From positions 1 to 59,286 of the forward strand of contig JACPFM010000110.1 of the NCBI GenBank assembly GCA_016182965.1: 59,286 nt of DNA, given 5' to 3'. Below the pieces are notes generated by a model. The model saw only the letters and a list, made by a program, of their open reading frames with translations. It ran no database searches and was not told the origin of the DNA. Positions 25,870-33,284 of this stretch are shown piece by piece. The stretch comes from Deltaproteobacteria bacterium (GTDB taxonomy: Bacteria; Myxococcota_A; Polyangia; Polyangiales; JADJMO01). The position numbers and the translations under genes were made by a program. The first letter of the stretch is position 1. The number at the start of each line of letters is the position of its first letter.

Positions 25870-26739
25870 ATGACGTTCCAGAGTGCATACCTCGGCCACG
25901 GAGTGGGGCTCCGCCCGCCGCATTACACGCGGGTGGTCGAGGAGCACCCTGCGATCGACTGGTTCGAGATCATCAGCGAGAACTTCCTTGCCCCGGGCGG
26001 CAACCCGAGGCGCGTCCTGCGTCGCGTGCGCGAGAGGTACCCCGTGGTGATGCACGGCGTCGGGATGTCGATCGGGTCGGTCGATCCGCTCGACGAGCGG
26101 TACCTCGCCGCGCTCGCGGCGCTCGCCGACGAGATCGAGCCGGCGTGGGTCTCCGACCACCTGTGCTGGTCGAGCTTCGGCGGCCACACGGTGCACGATC
26201 TCTGGCCGATGCCGTTCACGGAGGAGTCGCTCGGGCACGTCGTCGCGAGGGTCGCGCACGTGCAGGAGCGCCTGCATCGCACGGTCCTGCTCGAGAACGT
26301 GTCCTCGTATCTCGCGTATCGACACACCACGATCCCGGAGTGGACCTTCCTCGCCGAGGTTGCCGCGCGGACCGGGTGCGGTCTGCTCCTCGACGTCAAC
26401 AACGTGTACGTCAGCGCGACGAACCACCACTTCGATGCCAACGCGTACGTCGACGCGATCCCCGCGGACTCGATCGGGCAGATTCACCTGGCCGGGCACA
26501 GCGACGAAGGGACGCACCTGCTCGACACGCACGATCGCCCGGTGTGCGATCCCGTCTGGGAGCTCTACCGGCGGGTGGTGCGCCGCGCCGGGCCCATCTC
26601 GACGCTGATCGAGTGGGACGACGAGATTCCGCCGCTCGAGCGGCTGATCGAGGAGTCGAGGAGGGCCTCGCGGGTCGAGGCCACGACGCTGGGGAAGGAG
26701 CCCGCATCCGATGGTCCGCGAACCACCCTCGCTCCATGA
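25870..26739 (+). CDS. bufB: DUF692-family iron enzyme (BufB/MbnB-like)
   Basis: A 289-residue TIM-barrel protein with the DUF692 signature: G-H-G-V-G-L-R, W-F-E-I-I-S-E-N, S-D-H-L-C-W, L-L-E-N-V-S-S-Y, L-D-V-N-N-V-Y and H-L-A-G-H-S. The His/Asp/Glu residues in these motifs bind the iron centre in characterised members, which oxidatively modify Cys in their peptide substrate. The substrate here should be the peptide encoded just upstream. It overlaps the next gene by 29 nt. Confidence 0.92.
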   Translation: MTFQSAYLGHGVGLRPPHYTRVVEEHPAIDWFEIISENFLAPGGNPRRVLRRVRERYPVVMHGVGMSIGSVDPLDERYLAALAALADEIEPAWVSDHLCWSSFGGHTVHDLWPMPFTEESLGHVVARVAHVQERLHRTVLLENVSSYLAYRHTTIPEWTFLAEVAARTGCGLLLDVNNVYVSATNHHFDANAYVDAIPADSIGQIHLAGHSDEGTHLLDTHDRPVCDPVWELYRRVVRRAGPISTLIEWDDEIPPLERLIEESRRASRVEATTLGKEPASDGPRTTLAP

Positions 26740-27520
26740 GCTGCAGGCGCGCGTGCATGCGGCCGCCACGTCGGGCGCGCGCACGCCGGGCGCGCTCTCC
26801 TCCGACGCGGGCGATCTCCTCGAGCTCATCGAAGGCGACGACTCGTTCCCTGCGGACGCGCGCCTCGCCGTCTACGCGCGGATGTACGTCGATCGCCTCG
26901 TCGACGCGCTCTCCGAGGATTATCCCAAGGTTCGTGTCGTGCTCGGCGACGAGGCCTTCGTCGCAGCGGCCGAGCGCTACCTGCACGCGTACCCGCCTCA
27001 CCACCCGTCGATCCGCTTCGCCGGCGATCGATTCCCCGCGTTCCTCGCCGGCGACGATCCGCGCCCATGGCTCCCCGAGCTCGCGCGCCTCGAGCTCGCG
27101 CGTCTCGACGTCTTCGACGCCGCCGACGACACGCCGCTCCGGCTCGACGACGTGCGCGCGATGGATCCCACCGCATTTGCGCAACGCGTGCTCCGATGGG
27201 TCCGCGCGCACGCGATCGTGGAGGTCGCGTGGTCGATCGACGAGACCTGGCGCGCCATCGAAGAGGCAGAGGCGACGCGGGCCTTCGACTTCGTGCCCCC
27301 CGCGCCCGAGCCTCGCACGATCCTCGTCTTCCGCCAGGGCGTGGTCGTTCGCCATCGCGCGCTCGACCGCGAGGAAGCCCGCGCGCTCGTGGCGGCGTGC
27401 GGGGGGATCGCGTTCGGCGATCTCTGCGAGGCGCTCGCCCGCGAGCATTCGGCGGATGAGGCGCGAGAGCTGGCCTTCGAATGGATGGGTCGATGGCTCG
27501 CGTGCGAGCTTCTCGTTTAG
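26711..27520 (+). CDS. bufC: DUF2063-family partner protein (BufC-like)
   Basis: A 269-residue protein with an N-terminal DUF2063-type helical domain (L-A-V-Y-A-R-M-Y, then L-S-E-D-Y-P-K-V) and a C-terminal partner domain. In bufferin and related clusters this protein helps the DUF692 enzyme bind its precursor. The 29-nt overlap with bufB shows tight coupling. From 27521 to 27635 no gene is supported. Confidence 0.88.
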   Translation: MVREPPSLHELQARVHAAATSGARTPGALSSDAGDLLELIEGDDSFPADARLAVYARMYVDRLVDALSEDYPKVRVVLGDEAFVAAAERYLHAYPPHHPSIRFAGDRFPAFLAGDDPRPWLPELARLELARLDVFDAADDTPLRLDDVRAMDPTAFAQRVLRWVRAHAIVEVAWSIDETWRAIEEAEATRAFDFVPPAPEPRTILVFRQGVVVRHRALDREEARALVAACGGIAFGDLCEALAREHSADEARELAFEWMGRWLACELLV

Positions 27521-27569
27521 CGTGACGGGCCCCGAAACCCAGACACGCAAGGAACACGCGACCTTCGCC

Positions 27570-27587
27570 GAGCTCGCTGGCGAGCTC
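27570..27587. terminator. Perfect palindrome after bufC, possible terminator
   Basis: GAGCTCGC at 27570-27577 and its complement at 27580-27587 form a compact hairpin between the convergent bufC and TlpA genes. There is no T tract, so termination is only a suggestion. Confidence 0.35.
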
Positions 27588-27635
27588 ATCGAGCGAGGCG
27601 TGTGGCTGGGCGTGGCAGTGCGGGCGCGATGACGC

Positions 27636-28184
27636 CTATCGAGCGGCGTCGATGGACGACTCGAGCTCCCCAGCCGTGGTGAGGCCCGTGTGGTAGGCGG
27701 CGAGTCGGCCCTGGCGATCGATCACCACGACGCTCGGGAGCGAGCTCACGGAGAACGCACGCGCGGCCGCGCCCTCCCGGTCGTCGAGCTGTCGGTAGCC
27801 GACGCCGATCGACTGGAGCAGGGCTCGTGCCCCAGCACGGTCGGGATCCACGAGCACGCCGACCACCACGATGTTCTTGGAGAGGCGACGTGAGAGATCG
27901 TCGAGGATCGGCATTTGTCGTCGGCAGGGACCACACCATGGCGCCCAGAAGTCGAGCACCACGACCTGCCCCCTGAAGGCGGAGAGATCCACGACCTCAT
28001 CGCCCGAGAGCCCGGCGAGCTTCAGCGCGGGCGTAGGAGTACCGACGAGCGCGTGGTGATGGGCGAGCACTCGCCGCGAGACGATGACGAAGCCGAGCGC
28101 GCACGTGATCATGAAGACCGTGAACAACATCGAGCGCAGCCGCGCCGCGCGTGTCGGACCTGGCTCGGAGCTCGGCTTCGACAT
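27636..28184 (-). CDS. TlpA-like membrane-anchored thioredoxin
   Basis: A 182-residue protein. One N-terminal membrane helix (about 18-38) anchors a periplasmic thioredoxin domain with F-W-A-P-W-C84-G-P-C87 and a cis-Pro region (S-L-P-S-V-V-V). It is likely a thiol-disulfide reductase. Only 5 nt separate its start from the stop of the YceI-like lipoprotein gene, so they are one operon. Confidence 0.9.
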   Translation of the reverse strand: MSKPSSEPGPTRAARLRSMLFTVFMITCALGFVIVSRRVLAHHHALVGTPTPALKLAGLSGDEVVDLSAFRGQVVVLDFWAPWCGPCRRQMPILDDLSRRLSKNIVVVGVLVDPDRAGARALLQSIGVGYRQLDDREGAAARAFSVSSLPSVVVIDRQGRLAAYHTGLTTAGELESSIDAAR

Positions 28185-28189
28185 CTCTT

Positions 28190-29050
28190 CTATTTGGCGT
28201 CGGCGGCCGGCGCGCCCTCATGACGCCCGATCACCGCGCTCGCCGAAGCGGACGCCATCGAGGCCGCTTTGGGATCGGTCTCGCGGGTGGCGGTGCCCTC
28301 GATGCTGATCTGGGCATCGTCGTCCATCTTCTTGCCCACCACCCTGAGCGCGCCGTCGAGGAACTTTCCCGCGGTGTCGCGGGGCTTCACGTCGTGGGCG
28401 GCCAGGCTCACGTGCATCGGCTCCTTGCTCTTGAACGAGACCTCGGTCGGTGCATCGGCGGGGCCCTTGAACGACACGTCGACGGTGACGGTCTTGGGGG
28501 CAGGCCGGCTGTGCACCCAGAGCGTGCCCTTGGCCTTGAAGGTCACCGTTCGCGCACCGTTCTCTTCTTTGACCTGGGAGAGGTCGGAGGACGGAGTCAC
28601 CGATTCGATGGTCTCGATGCGGAAGACGACGTCCTTGTAGTTCTCGAAGTCCTTCGGACGCTTGGCCTTCACGTCGTCGCCGATCTCGAACCAGTTGTGC
28701 GCGTGCTCGGTCTGCGTCTCGTTCTTGTCCTTGTCGTCGAACGTCGAGGTGGTGAACTCGAGGAGGCTCGCCGTGATCGTCCCGGAGGACTGGTCGAGCT
28801 TCTTCGGGTCGAGGTGGAAGTACCCCCCGAGACGGGGCGTCGCGCCCTTGAACTTCTCGAGCGGCGCGTCGATGTACACCGACGCCTTTCCCGCGGCCTT
28901 GATGACGTAGCTCGACGAGCCGACTTCGAGCGGTGAGCTCGACGCGGACGGCGGCGCTTGCTCGGTGATGGGCGCAGGTTTGTCGTCCTTCTTGCAGGCG
29001 GCGACGAGCGAACCACACGCGATCACGAACACGAACCGACTCCAACGCAT
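28190..29050 (-). CDS. YceI-like lipoprotein
   Basis: A 286-residue protein with lipobox V-A-A-C (C19) and a YceI/lipocalin-like beta-rich domain (Y-F-H-L-D-P-K-K-L-D then a T-A-S-L-L-E-F-T-T-S-T-F-D strand). YceI proteins bind isoprenoid or other hydrophobic ligands. The C-terminal Ala/Ser tail is low complexity. ATG 29050 has GGAG upstream; the promoter motif lies 53 nt before it. Confidence 0.78.
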   Translation of the reverse strand: MRWSRFVFVIACGSLVAACKKDDKPAPITEQAPPSASSSPLEVGSSSYVIKAAGKASVYIDAPLEKFKGATPRLGGYFHLDPKKLDQSSGTITASLLEFTTSTFDDKDKNETQTEHAHNWFEIGDDVKAKRPKDFENYKDVVFRIETIESVTPSSDLSQVKEENGARTVTFKAKGTLWVHSRPAPKTVTVDVSFKGPADAPTEVSFKSKEPMHVSLAAHDVKPRDTAGKFLDGALRVVGKKMDDDAQISIEGTATRETDPKAASMASASASAVIGRHEGAPAADAK

Positions 29051-29103
29051 CTTCGACTCCTCGGCTTGCGCGGCTCGGAGGTGAGTCCGCGGAGCTCCGT
29101 GGC

Positions 29104-29128
29104 TACGCGCGAAGGGCTCGGCGGTTTC
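29104..29128 (-). promoter_or_regulatory. ECF-type promoter motif 10
   Basis: On the minus strand GAAACC-N15-CGTA followed by G, upstream of the YceI-like/TlpA operon and divergent from motif 11. Confidence 0.82.
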
Positions 29129-29154
29129 GGTCGGAGAATTCGACGGAGTTCCCC

Positions 29155-29179
29155 GAAACGCCTCGGCCACCCGTGCGTA
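29155..29179 (+). promoter_or_regulatory. ECF-type promoter motif 11
   Basis: GAAACG-N15-CGTA, 44 nt before the UBP zinc finger ATG. Confidence 0.82.
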
Positions 29180-29223
29180 CACGTCGAGCCCGAGTTGCGG
29201 TTGGATGGAGGGCAGGGGTTCCG

Positions 29224-29469
29224 ATGGCACAGCGATGCACGCACTTCGATGGCACGGTCACGCCCCCTCGCGCAGATCGCTGCGAGGGTTGTGGGTCCAC
29301 GTTCAACCTGCGCGTCTGCACGACGTGCGGGCACGTCGGCTGCTGCGAGTCCCAGCGTGGGCACAACACCGCCCACGCCAAGGCGTCTGGCCACCCGGTG
29401 ATCAAGTCGCTTCCGCTCGGCGAGGGGCACTTCACCTGGTGCTACATCTGCAACACCTACGTCGGCTGA
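29224..29469 (+). CDS. Stand-alone UBP-type zinc finger protein
   Basis: An 81-residue protein consisting only of a ZnF-UBP-like fold. It has Cys/His pairs C-E-G-C, C-T-T-C-G-H-V-G-C-C, then a His-rich R-G-H-N-T-A-H and a final W-C-Y-I-C-N. In eukaryotes this finger binds the ubiquitin C-terminus; bacterial single-domain versions have unknown roles. A decayed second copy lies at about 30.19 kb. Confidence 0.88.
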   Translation: MAQRCTHFDGTVTPPRADRCEGCGSTFNLRVCTTCGHVGCCESQRGHNTAHAKASGHPVIKSLPLGEGHFTWCYICNTYVG

Positions 29470-29481
29470 CGAGCAGTTGCG

Positions 29482-30015
29482 GTGGCAAAGGGGGAGAGGA
29501 CGGGGTCGGTGCTTCCCGGGGCCGGCCGTTGCCAACTCGACGTGTCCGCGGAGGCCTTCGGCATTCTCGCGTCGCGCTGGTACCCGGCCGAGGTGATTCA
29601 CGGTGTGTGCGACGCGGTGATCGAGGGCATGGCAGCAACGCAGCGCGCGGCGCTGGCCCGCGATGCGGCTCGGGTGCTGATGGACGCCACCCTCCGCGGT
29701 ATCTATCGCGTGCTGTTCGAGCAGCTCGCCTCGCCCGCGCGCATCGTCCAATTCGCGCCACGGATCTGGCGCACCTACTTCGACTCGGGGGAACGTCGCA
29801 CCGAGGTGGTCTCGCCCAGACGGCACGATGGCATCGTCCGCGATTGGCGCGGTCATCACCCGTTCCTCTGCGCCGTCCAGGTCCATTCGACGAGCTCGCT
29901 CTACCAGGCGGCGGGCTGCCGGAACGTCGCGACCACGTCCCTCGAGTGCGTGGAGCTCGGCGCGCCGCACTGTCGGTGGTCGACCACCTGGCAACCGTGC
30001 CACGACGAAATCTGA
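29482..30015 (+). CDS. Hypothetical protein, possibly V4R/DUF2378-like
   Basis: A 177-residue soluble protein from GTG 29482, 12 nt after the zinc finger gene and probably co-transcribed. The middle is helical and the C-terminal half has a beta-rich R-T-E-V-V-S region, then L-E-C-V-E-L-G-A-P-H-C-R-W. That layout recalls V4R or heme-NO-binding-like myxobacterial sensors, but I cannot name the family with confidence. No clear ribosome site precedes the start. Confidence 0.55.
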   Translation: MAKGERTGSVLPGAGRCQLDVSAEAFGILASRWYPAEVIHGVCDAVIEGMAATQRAALARDAARVLMDATLRGIYRVLFEQLASPARIVQFAPRIWRTYFDSGERRTEVVSPRRHDGIVRDWRGHHPFLCAVQVHSTSSLYQAAGCRNVATTSLECVELGAPHCRWSTTWQPCHDEI

Positions 30016-30111
30016 GTTGAACGTACCGGCTAGTCGCGGCGCGGCCGTGAGTCCTGCGTATGGCGGGTCGGTGGCAAGACCGTGGATGGCCAGCGCCACC
30101 TGCCATCGTCG

Positions 30112-30136
30112 GAAACCTCGGCGTCGGCCGCGCGTA
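30112..30136 (+). promoter_or_regulatory. ECF-type promoter motif 12, before a decayed gene
   Basis: GAAACC-N15-CGTA upstream of the remnant of a second UBP finger gene. It appears to be a duplicated promoter that outlived its gene. Confidence 0.72.
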
Positions 30137-30189
30137 TCGGCTGACGCTGCTCGCGCGCTGCAGCTTCTGATCAGGGCACGCGCCCGTGC

Positions 30190-30305
30190 TCGGCGAACGG
30201 CGCCTCGGCACACGAGCGCGATCTCGCGGCGATCCTCGGCGAGGGTCGTGGGCCCGAAGTTCAACCGACCCGTCTCTACGACGTGCGGGCACGTCGGTCC
30301 CGGGT
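30190..30305 (+). pseudogene. Decayed duplicate of the UBP zinc finger gene
   Basis: The segment resembles 29.27-29.34 kb, including the identical stretch ACGACGTGCGGGCACGTCGG that encodes T-T-C-G-H-V in the intact gene. Frame and start are lost. Confidence 0.6.
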
Positions 30306-30322
30306 GAACCGTACGGACTCGC

Positions 30323-30347
30323 GAAACCGGACCGCGGCGAGCGCGTA
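30323..30347 (+). promoter_or_regulatory. ECF-type promoter motif 13
   Basis: GAAACC-N15-CGTA followed by G, about 109 nt before the membrane protein gene. It is the rightmost copy found. Confidence 0.8.
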
Positions 30348-30456
30348 GCGGTGGGAGGAGGTCCGCCGGATGTTCCTTCATGCAGGTAGCGAGCAACGCC
30401 TGTGCGCGCCCGCAGCGTGCCTGATAGGGAGGCGCTGCCTCCAACGCGGCTGAGCC

Positions 30457-30948
30457 ATGCGCATGCGGGAGCTGCAATGGCTGCTCGACATCCCGGGCCT
30501 CCGCTCGGCGATCGCGGGTGCGATCGGCGGATTCTGCATGGCAGCGTACGAGATGATGGCGACCTGGGCGATCGGGCCCGGGCCGCTCGCGCCCTTGGCG
30601 TTGGTCGGCGCTTCGCATCCGGACGCGCGAGCACACCCCGCGTTGGTCGGGTTCGCGATGCACCTCGTCACGGCCGCGTTCTGGGGCACGAGGCTCGGCG
30701 GCCTCGCAGGCGCTGCTCCTCCGGCAACTCTGAGATGGCCTGGAGGTCTGGCGGTTGGGCTGCTCTGGGGCGTCGGCGTGTGGATCGTGATGGGCAAGAT
30801 CGTGGCTCCCCTGATCAACCCAATGATCGTCAAGGCTCCCGAGCCGCATTTCCTCGTCGGCCACCTCGTCTACGGAGTCGTCTCCGTGCTGGTGCTCGAG
30901 ACCATCATGCGCCGCCTCCCGTCTGGCGGGCCGGTGGCGAGACCGTGA
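30457..30948 (+). CDS. Hypothetical membrane protein
   Basis: A 163-residue protein with about four hydrophobic segments (near 20-37, 65-85, 100-118 and 135-152), including a Gly-rich G-A-I-G-G-F start and G-L-L-W-G-V-G-V-W-I. No family is recognised. It is the last gene of the regulon block and ends 16 nt before the selC-like sequence. Confidence 0.65.
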   Translation: MRMRELQWLLDIPGLRSAIAGAIGGFCMAAYEMMATWAIGPGPLAPLALVGASHPDARAHPALVGFAMHLVTAAFWGTRLGGLAGAAPPATLRWPGGLAVGLLWGVGVWIVMGKIVAPLINPMIVKAPEPHFLVGHLVYGVVSVLVLETIMRRLPSGGPVARP

Positions 30949-30963
30949 ACGGTGATCCTCGAT

Positions 30964-30985
30964 GGCGGAAGCGCATGGGAATCGA
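30964..30985 (+). repeat. selC 3'-end copy A (putative attachment site)
   Basis: 22 bases identical to the acceptor and T-arm end of the selC gene at 49140-49161, in the same orientation. It lies between the membrane protein gene and the HicB fragment. Confidence 0.75.
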
Positions 30986-31094
30986 TCGCAGCTTCGCTGT
31001 GCGTGGATCGGCTTGTTTTCTCGTTGGATCGTGAGGCGAGCCGGGCCAGCCCGGGTGAGCGGTCGGTCAGCGGCGCGGGCACGGCCTCCCCCCC

Positions 31095-31248
31095 CGGCAG
31101 CCATCTGCTTCACGGCCTGCCGCACCACCTTGACGATGATGCCCTTGAGCGCCGCCTCACGCGAGGACGCGAGCCAACTGAGGCTCGGAAACTCGGCACA
31201 TAGCCCGACGAACTCCTCGTCCTCGTCGGACCAGAGGACGCGGTAGGT
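31095..31248 (-). pseudogene. HicB-family antitoxin fragment
   Basis: On the minus strand the reading T-Y-R-V-L-W-S-D-E-D then F-V-G-L-C-A-E-F-P-S-L-S-W is the conserved N-terminal half of a HicB-type antitoxin. Homology ends near V-K-Q-M-A-A-G-G, and the DNA-binding half is missing. At its 5' end it abuts an acetyltransferase fragment at base 31248/31249. Confidence 0.7.
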
Positions 31249-31350
31249 GTTCGTGTGGGTGTCGCGCTCAACGTCGCGGTCCACGACGATGCGGCGCGTT
31301 CGCTGTACCGGCGGGTCGGATTCGCGGACGAGAACGTGCGGATGGGAAGA
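31249..31350 (+). pseudogene. GNAT acetyltransferase C-terminal fragment
   Basis: The plus strand reads V-A-L-N-V-A-V-H-D-D-A-A-R-S-L-Y-R-R-V-G-F, the typical last strand and helix of a GNAT domain. The rest of the enzyme is absent. The fragment begins exactly where the HicB fragment ends. Confidence 0.65.
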
Positions 31351-31647
31351 ACCTCGGCGGCCGACCTCGAAGACGTGGTGAGACGCGACGTATTTCGTCG
31401 CATGGCAGCGCTGCAGTGCGCCCCGACCTGCCTGCCACGAGTGGTCACAACCGATCGAAGCGATCTGGTGGCCGGTGCGTGCGTTGCTACACTCGTGCTG
31501 GCCCGCCGCGCCATGGGACCACCACAGGACATCTGCAGTCAGCTGGTCGTAGCCGACGCGAGGCTACTACGGTCATCGCCGAGCATGGCTCGGTCTCGTT
31601 CAGCCCTCGCTCGCGTGCTCGGCGTGGCGCTTACCATGGTGGCTGCA

Positions 31648-32058
31648 ATGCAGAGTGCGACCAGAAACGTGCGGCTCTCGGCGTTGGCAGTGGCCACCGC
31701 GCTCGGTTGTGGCGGGAGCGTCGAGCGAGCCGGGGAGTCGGTCGACGCGGCCGACGCGGCCACCGAGACGGAGTTCAACCTCGATTCAGGAGCGGCCGAC
31801 ACGACGGCCGCCGCGGTCCGTGACGAGGGTGTCGTCGAGGAGTTCTTCGACGGCGGAACCGCGTGCGGCGCAGAGATTCGACGGGACCTCGTTCGACAAG
31901 TCTGCTGCGAAGGCGCGGTGTGCCGAGGCGACTGCTACCGGGTGTCTGCCACGGCGGGCGAATGCCGCTGCTTCGATGAGGTCGGCGGTTGCCCGGAGGG
32001 AACGGTGTGCTGCGCCAGGTCCGGCGGATGTACGTCCGAGGGCAAGTGCTCGAAGTGA
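31648..32058 (+). CDS. Cys-rich lipoprotein
   Basis: A 136-residue protein with lipobox A-L-G-C (C21), an acidic linker, and a C-terminal region with about 11 Cys in C-C-E-G, C-R-C-F and V-C-C-A-R patterns, ending G-K-C-S-K. Function unknown. The layout is like the other lipoproteins of the window (0.9 and 37.1 kb). Confidence 0.7.
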   Translation: MQSATRNVRLSALAVATALGCGGSVERAGESVDAADAATETEFNLDSGAADTTAAAVRDEGVVEEFFDGGTACGAEIRRDLVRQVCCEGAVCRGDCYRVSATAGECRCFDEVGGCPEGTVCCARSGGCTSEGKCSK

Positions 32059-32074
32059 GGGACGGAGGACGGTC

Positions 32075-32506
32075 ATGCGGATCCGACTGTGGAGTGTGGC
32101 GCTCGCCGGGCTCTGCGCATCGGGCTGCGCCTCCCGCGAGGCGGAGAGCGCATCGCCGAGCGACGCCTCCGGCGAGGCAGAGGTGTCGATACCCGGCTGC
32201 AACGCGGAAGCGCATGGGAATCGAACGGTCGCCCGGGAGCCGAGTGACGCGGAGATTCTCGATGAATCGGCCACTCGGGATCACGCTCGACCGCGCAGGC
32301 TGACCATCGCGAATTCCGCGGGAGAGTCGGGCTCTCCGGGAAGTCCTCCGGGAATGAACCGCGCGGGGCGCGAGCTCCTCTACCGACTCGCGGAGGCCTT
32401 CAAGCGGGCGGTCGCGCGCGACGACCTCGAGACGGCCGTGCGAATCTGGACGTCGGTCGCGGAGCGGCTGCCGAGGCGGCCTGTGAGGCGCGGCGCGCGC
32501 GAGTGA
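32075..32506 (+). CDS. Lipoprotein with selC-like insertion, probably disrupted
   Basis: The first 42 codons encode a clear lipoprotein signal (G-L-C-A-S-G-C, C18) and linker. The frame then passes through the 23-bp selC copy (read as A-E-A-H-G-N-R) and continues into an unrelated basic sequence. It lies 16 nt after the previous lipoprotein gene. The original gene was probably cut at about 32200 and the current frame is fortuitous. Confidence 0.5.
   Translation: MRIRLWSVALAGLCASGCASREAESASPSDASGEAEVSIPGCNAEAHGNRTVAREPSDAEILDESATRDHARPRRLTIANSAGESGSPGSPPGMNRAGRELLYRLAEAFKRAVARDDLETAVRIWTSVAERLPRRPVRRGARE
32204..32226 (+). repeat. selC 3'-end copy B (putative attachment site)
   Basis: 23 bases identical to 49141-49163 of selC, in the same orientation as copy A and selC itself. 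Confidence 0.75.
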
Positions 32507-32551
32507 TGATGTGTGATCGGCGCTCGAGGCGCGGCCGCGCCGTGGTGCGCT

Positions 32552-32854
32552 TCACTCCAGCGGGGGCAGGCTGCCGCGACCCCCGTGCCAAACGGCGTGC
32601 ACCGTCACGATGTCTTCGTCGATCGTGAAGAACAGCGTGTAGCGCGTGCGGGGAAGTCGTGCCTTGCGAACGTCCTTGCCTTCGATTTCACGCCAGACCC
32701 GCGCCGAGGTGGGCATCTTCGCGAGGAGCCCGATCGCGTGCGCCAACTCTTCGTCGAACAGGTCGGGCGCCGCGTCGCGGTTCGCCCGCCACCAGGCGGC
32801 GGCGGCCTCGAGCTGCATCGCGGCGGCTGCCGTGAACTCGAGCCGGAAGCTCAA
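32552..32854 (-). CDS. RelE/ParE-family toxin
   Basis: A 100-residue protein with the ParE pattern: F-T-A-A-A-A-M-Q-L-E-A-A-A-A-W-W helix, then R-K-A-R-L-P-R-T-R-Y-T-L-F-F-T-I and V-H-A-V-W-H-G-G-R at the end. The upstream antitoxin gene overlaps its start by 4 nt. It probably inhibits gyrase or cleaves mRNA. Confidence 0.85.
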   Translation of the reverse strand: MSFRLEFTAAAAMQLEAAAAWWRANRDAAPDLFDEELAHAIGLLAKMPTSARVWREIEGKDVRKARLPRTRYTLFFTIDEDIVTVHAVWHGGRGSLPPLE

Positions 32855-33084
32855 TGGCGCGACCGTATCCGAGCGAGCAGCTCATCGGACGGCACGCCGC
32901 TGCCGGGCTCGTGCTGGCGGATCGACGCCGCCAAGAACCCATGGAGCCGCGCGCGCTCATTTTCGTCGAGCTCGTCGATGTCATCCGCGGGAACGAGCTC
33001 CACCTCGGTGCCCTCGGGAAGATCGCAGGGCTCGTCGAGCACGAGACGGCCGCCCTTCACGCGAGCTCGCAACGCCTGGGACAT
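32851..33084 (-). CDS. Antitoxin partner of the ParE-like toxin
   Basis: A 77-residue protein. The N-terminal part is AbrB-like (V-K-G-G-R-L-V-L-D-E-P-C-D-L-P-E-G-T) and the rest is an acidic helix likely to bind the toxin. The 4-nt overlap with the toxin gene is typical of such operons. Confidence 0.78.
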   Translation of the reverse strand: MSQALRARVKGGRLVLDEPCDLPEGTEVELVPADDIDELDENERARLHGFLAASIRQHEPGSGVPSDELLARIRSRH

Positions 33085-33284
33085 GGGGGGTCAGTCTAAC
33101 ACGCGCACCGGAAGAGCACGTCGTCGGGACCGCGGGCCGAACAGCACCTCGTCTGGGGCGACGCACGGCGCGCCGCGACGGATCGACTCAACTTCTGGAT
33201 CGTCGACGACTCATCCGCTGCGGCGCCTGCGTGAGCTCCAAGGACGTGCGAGTGCTCGGATGAGCGCCGGGCGTCGCGCACCCG

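Noticed and set aside
27555..27580. GAAACC after bufC as a further regulon motif
   Set aside because: No CGTA occurs 15 nt downstream; the sequence reads CACG there.
27521..27632. Small ORF after bufC (T-G-P-E-T-Q-T-R-K-E-H)
   Set aside because: There is no start codon of its own, and the frame comes from antisense-like reading through bufC.
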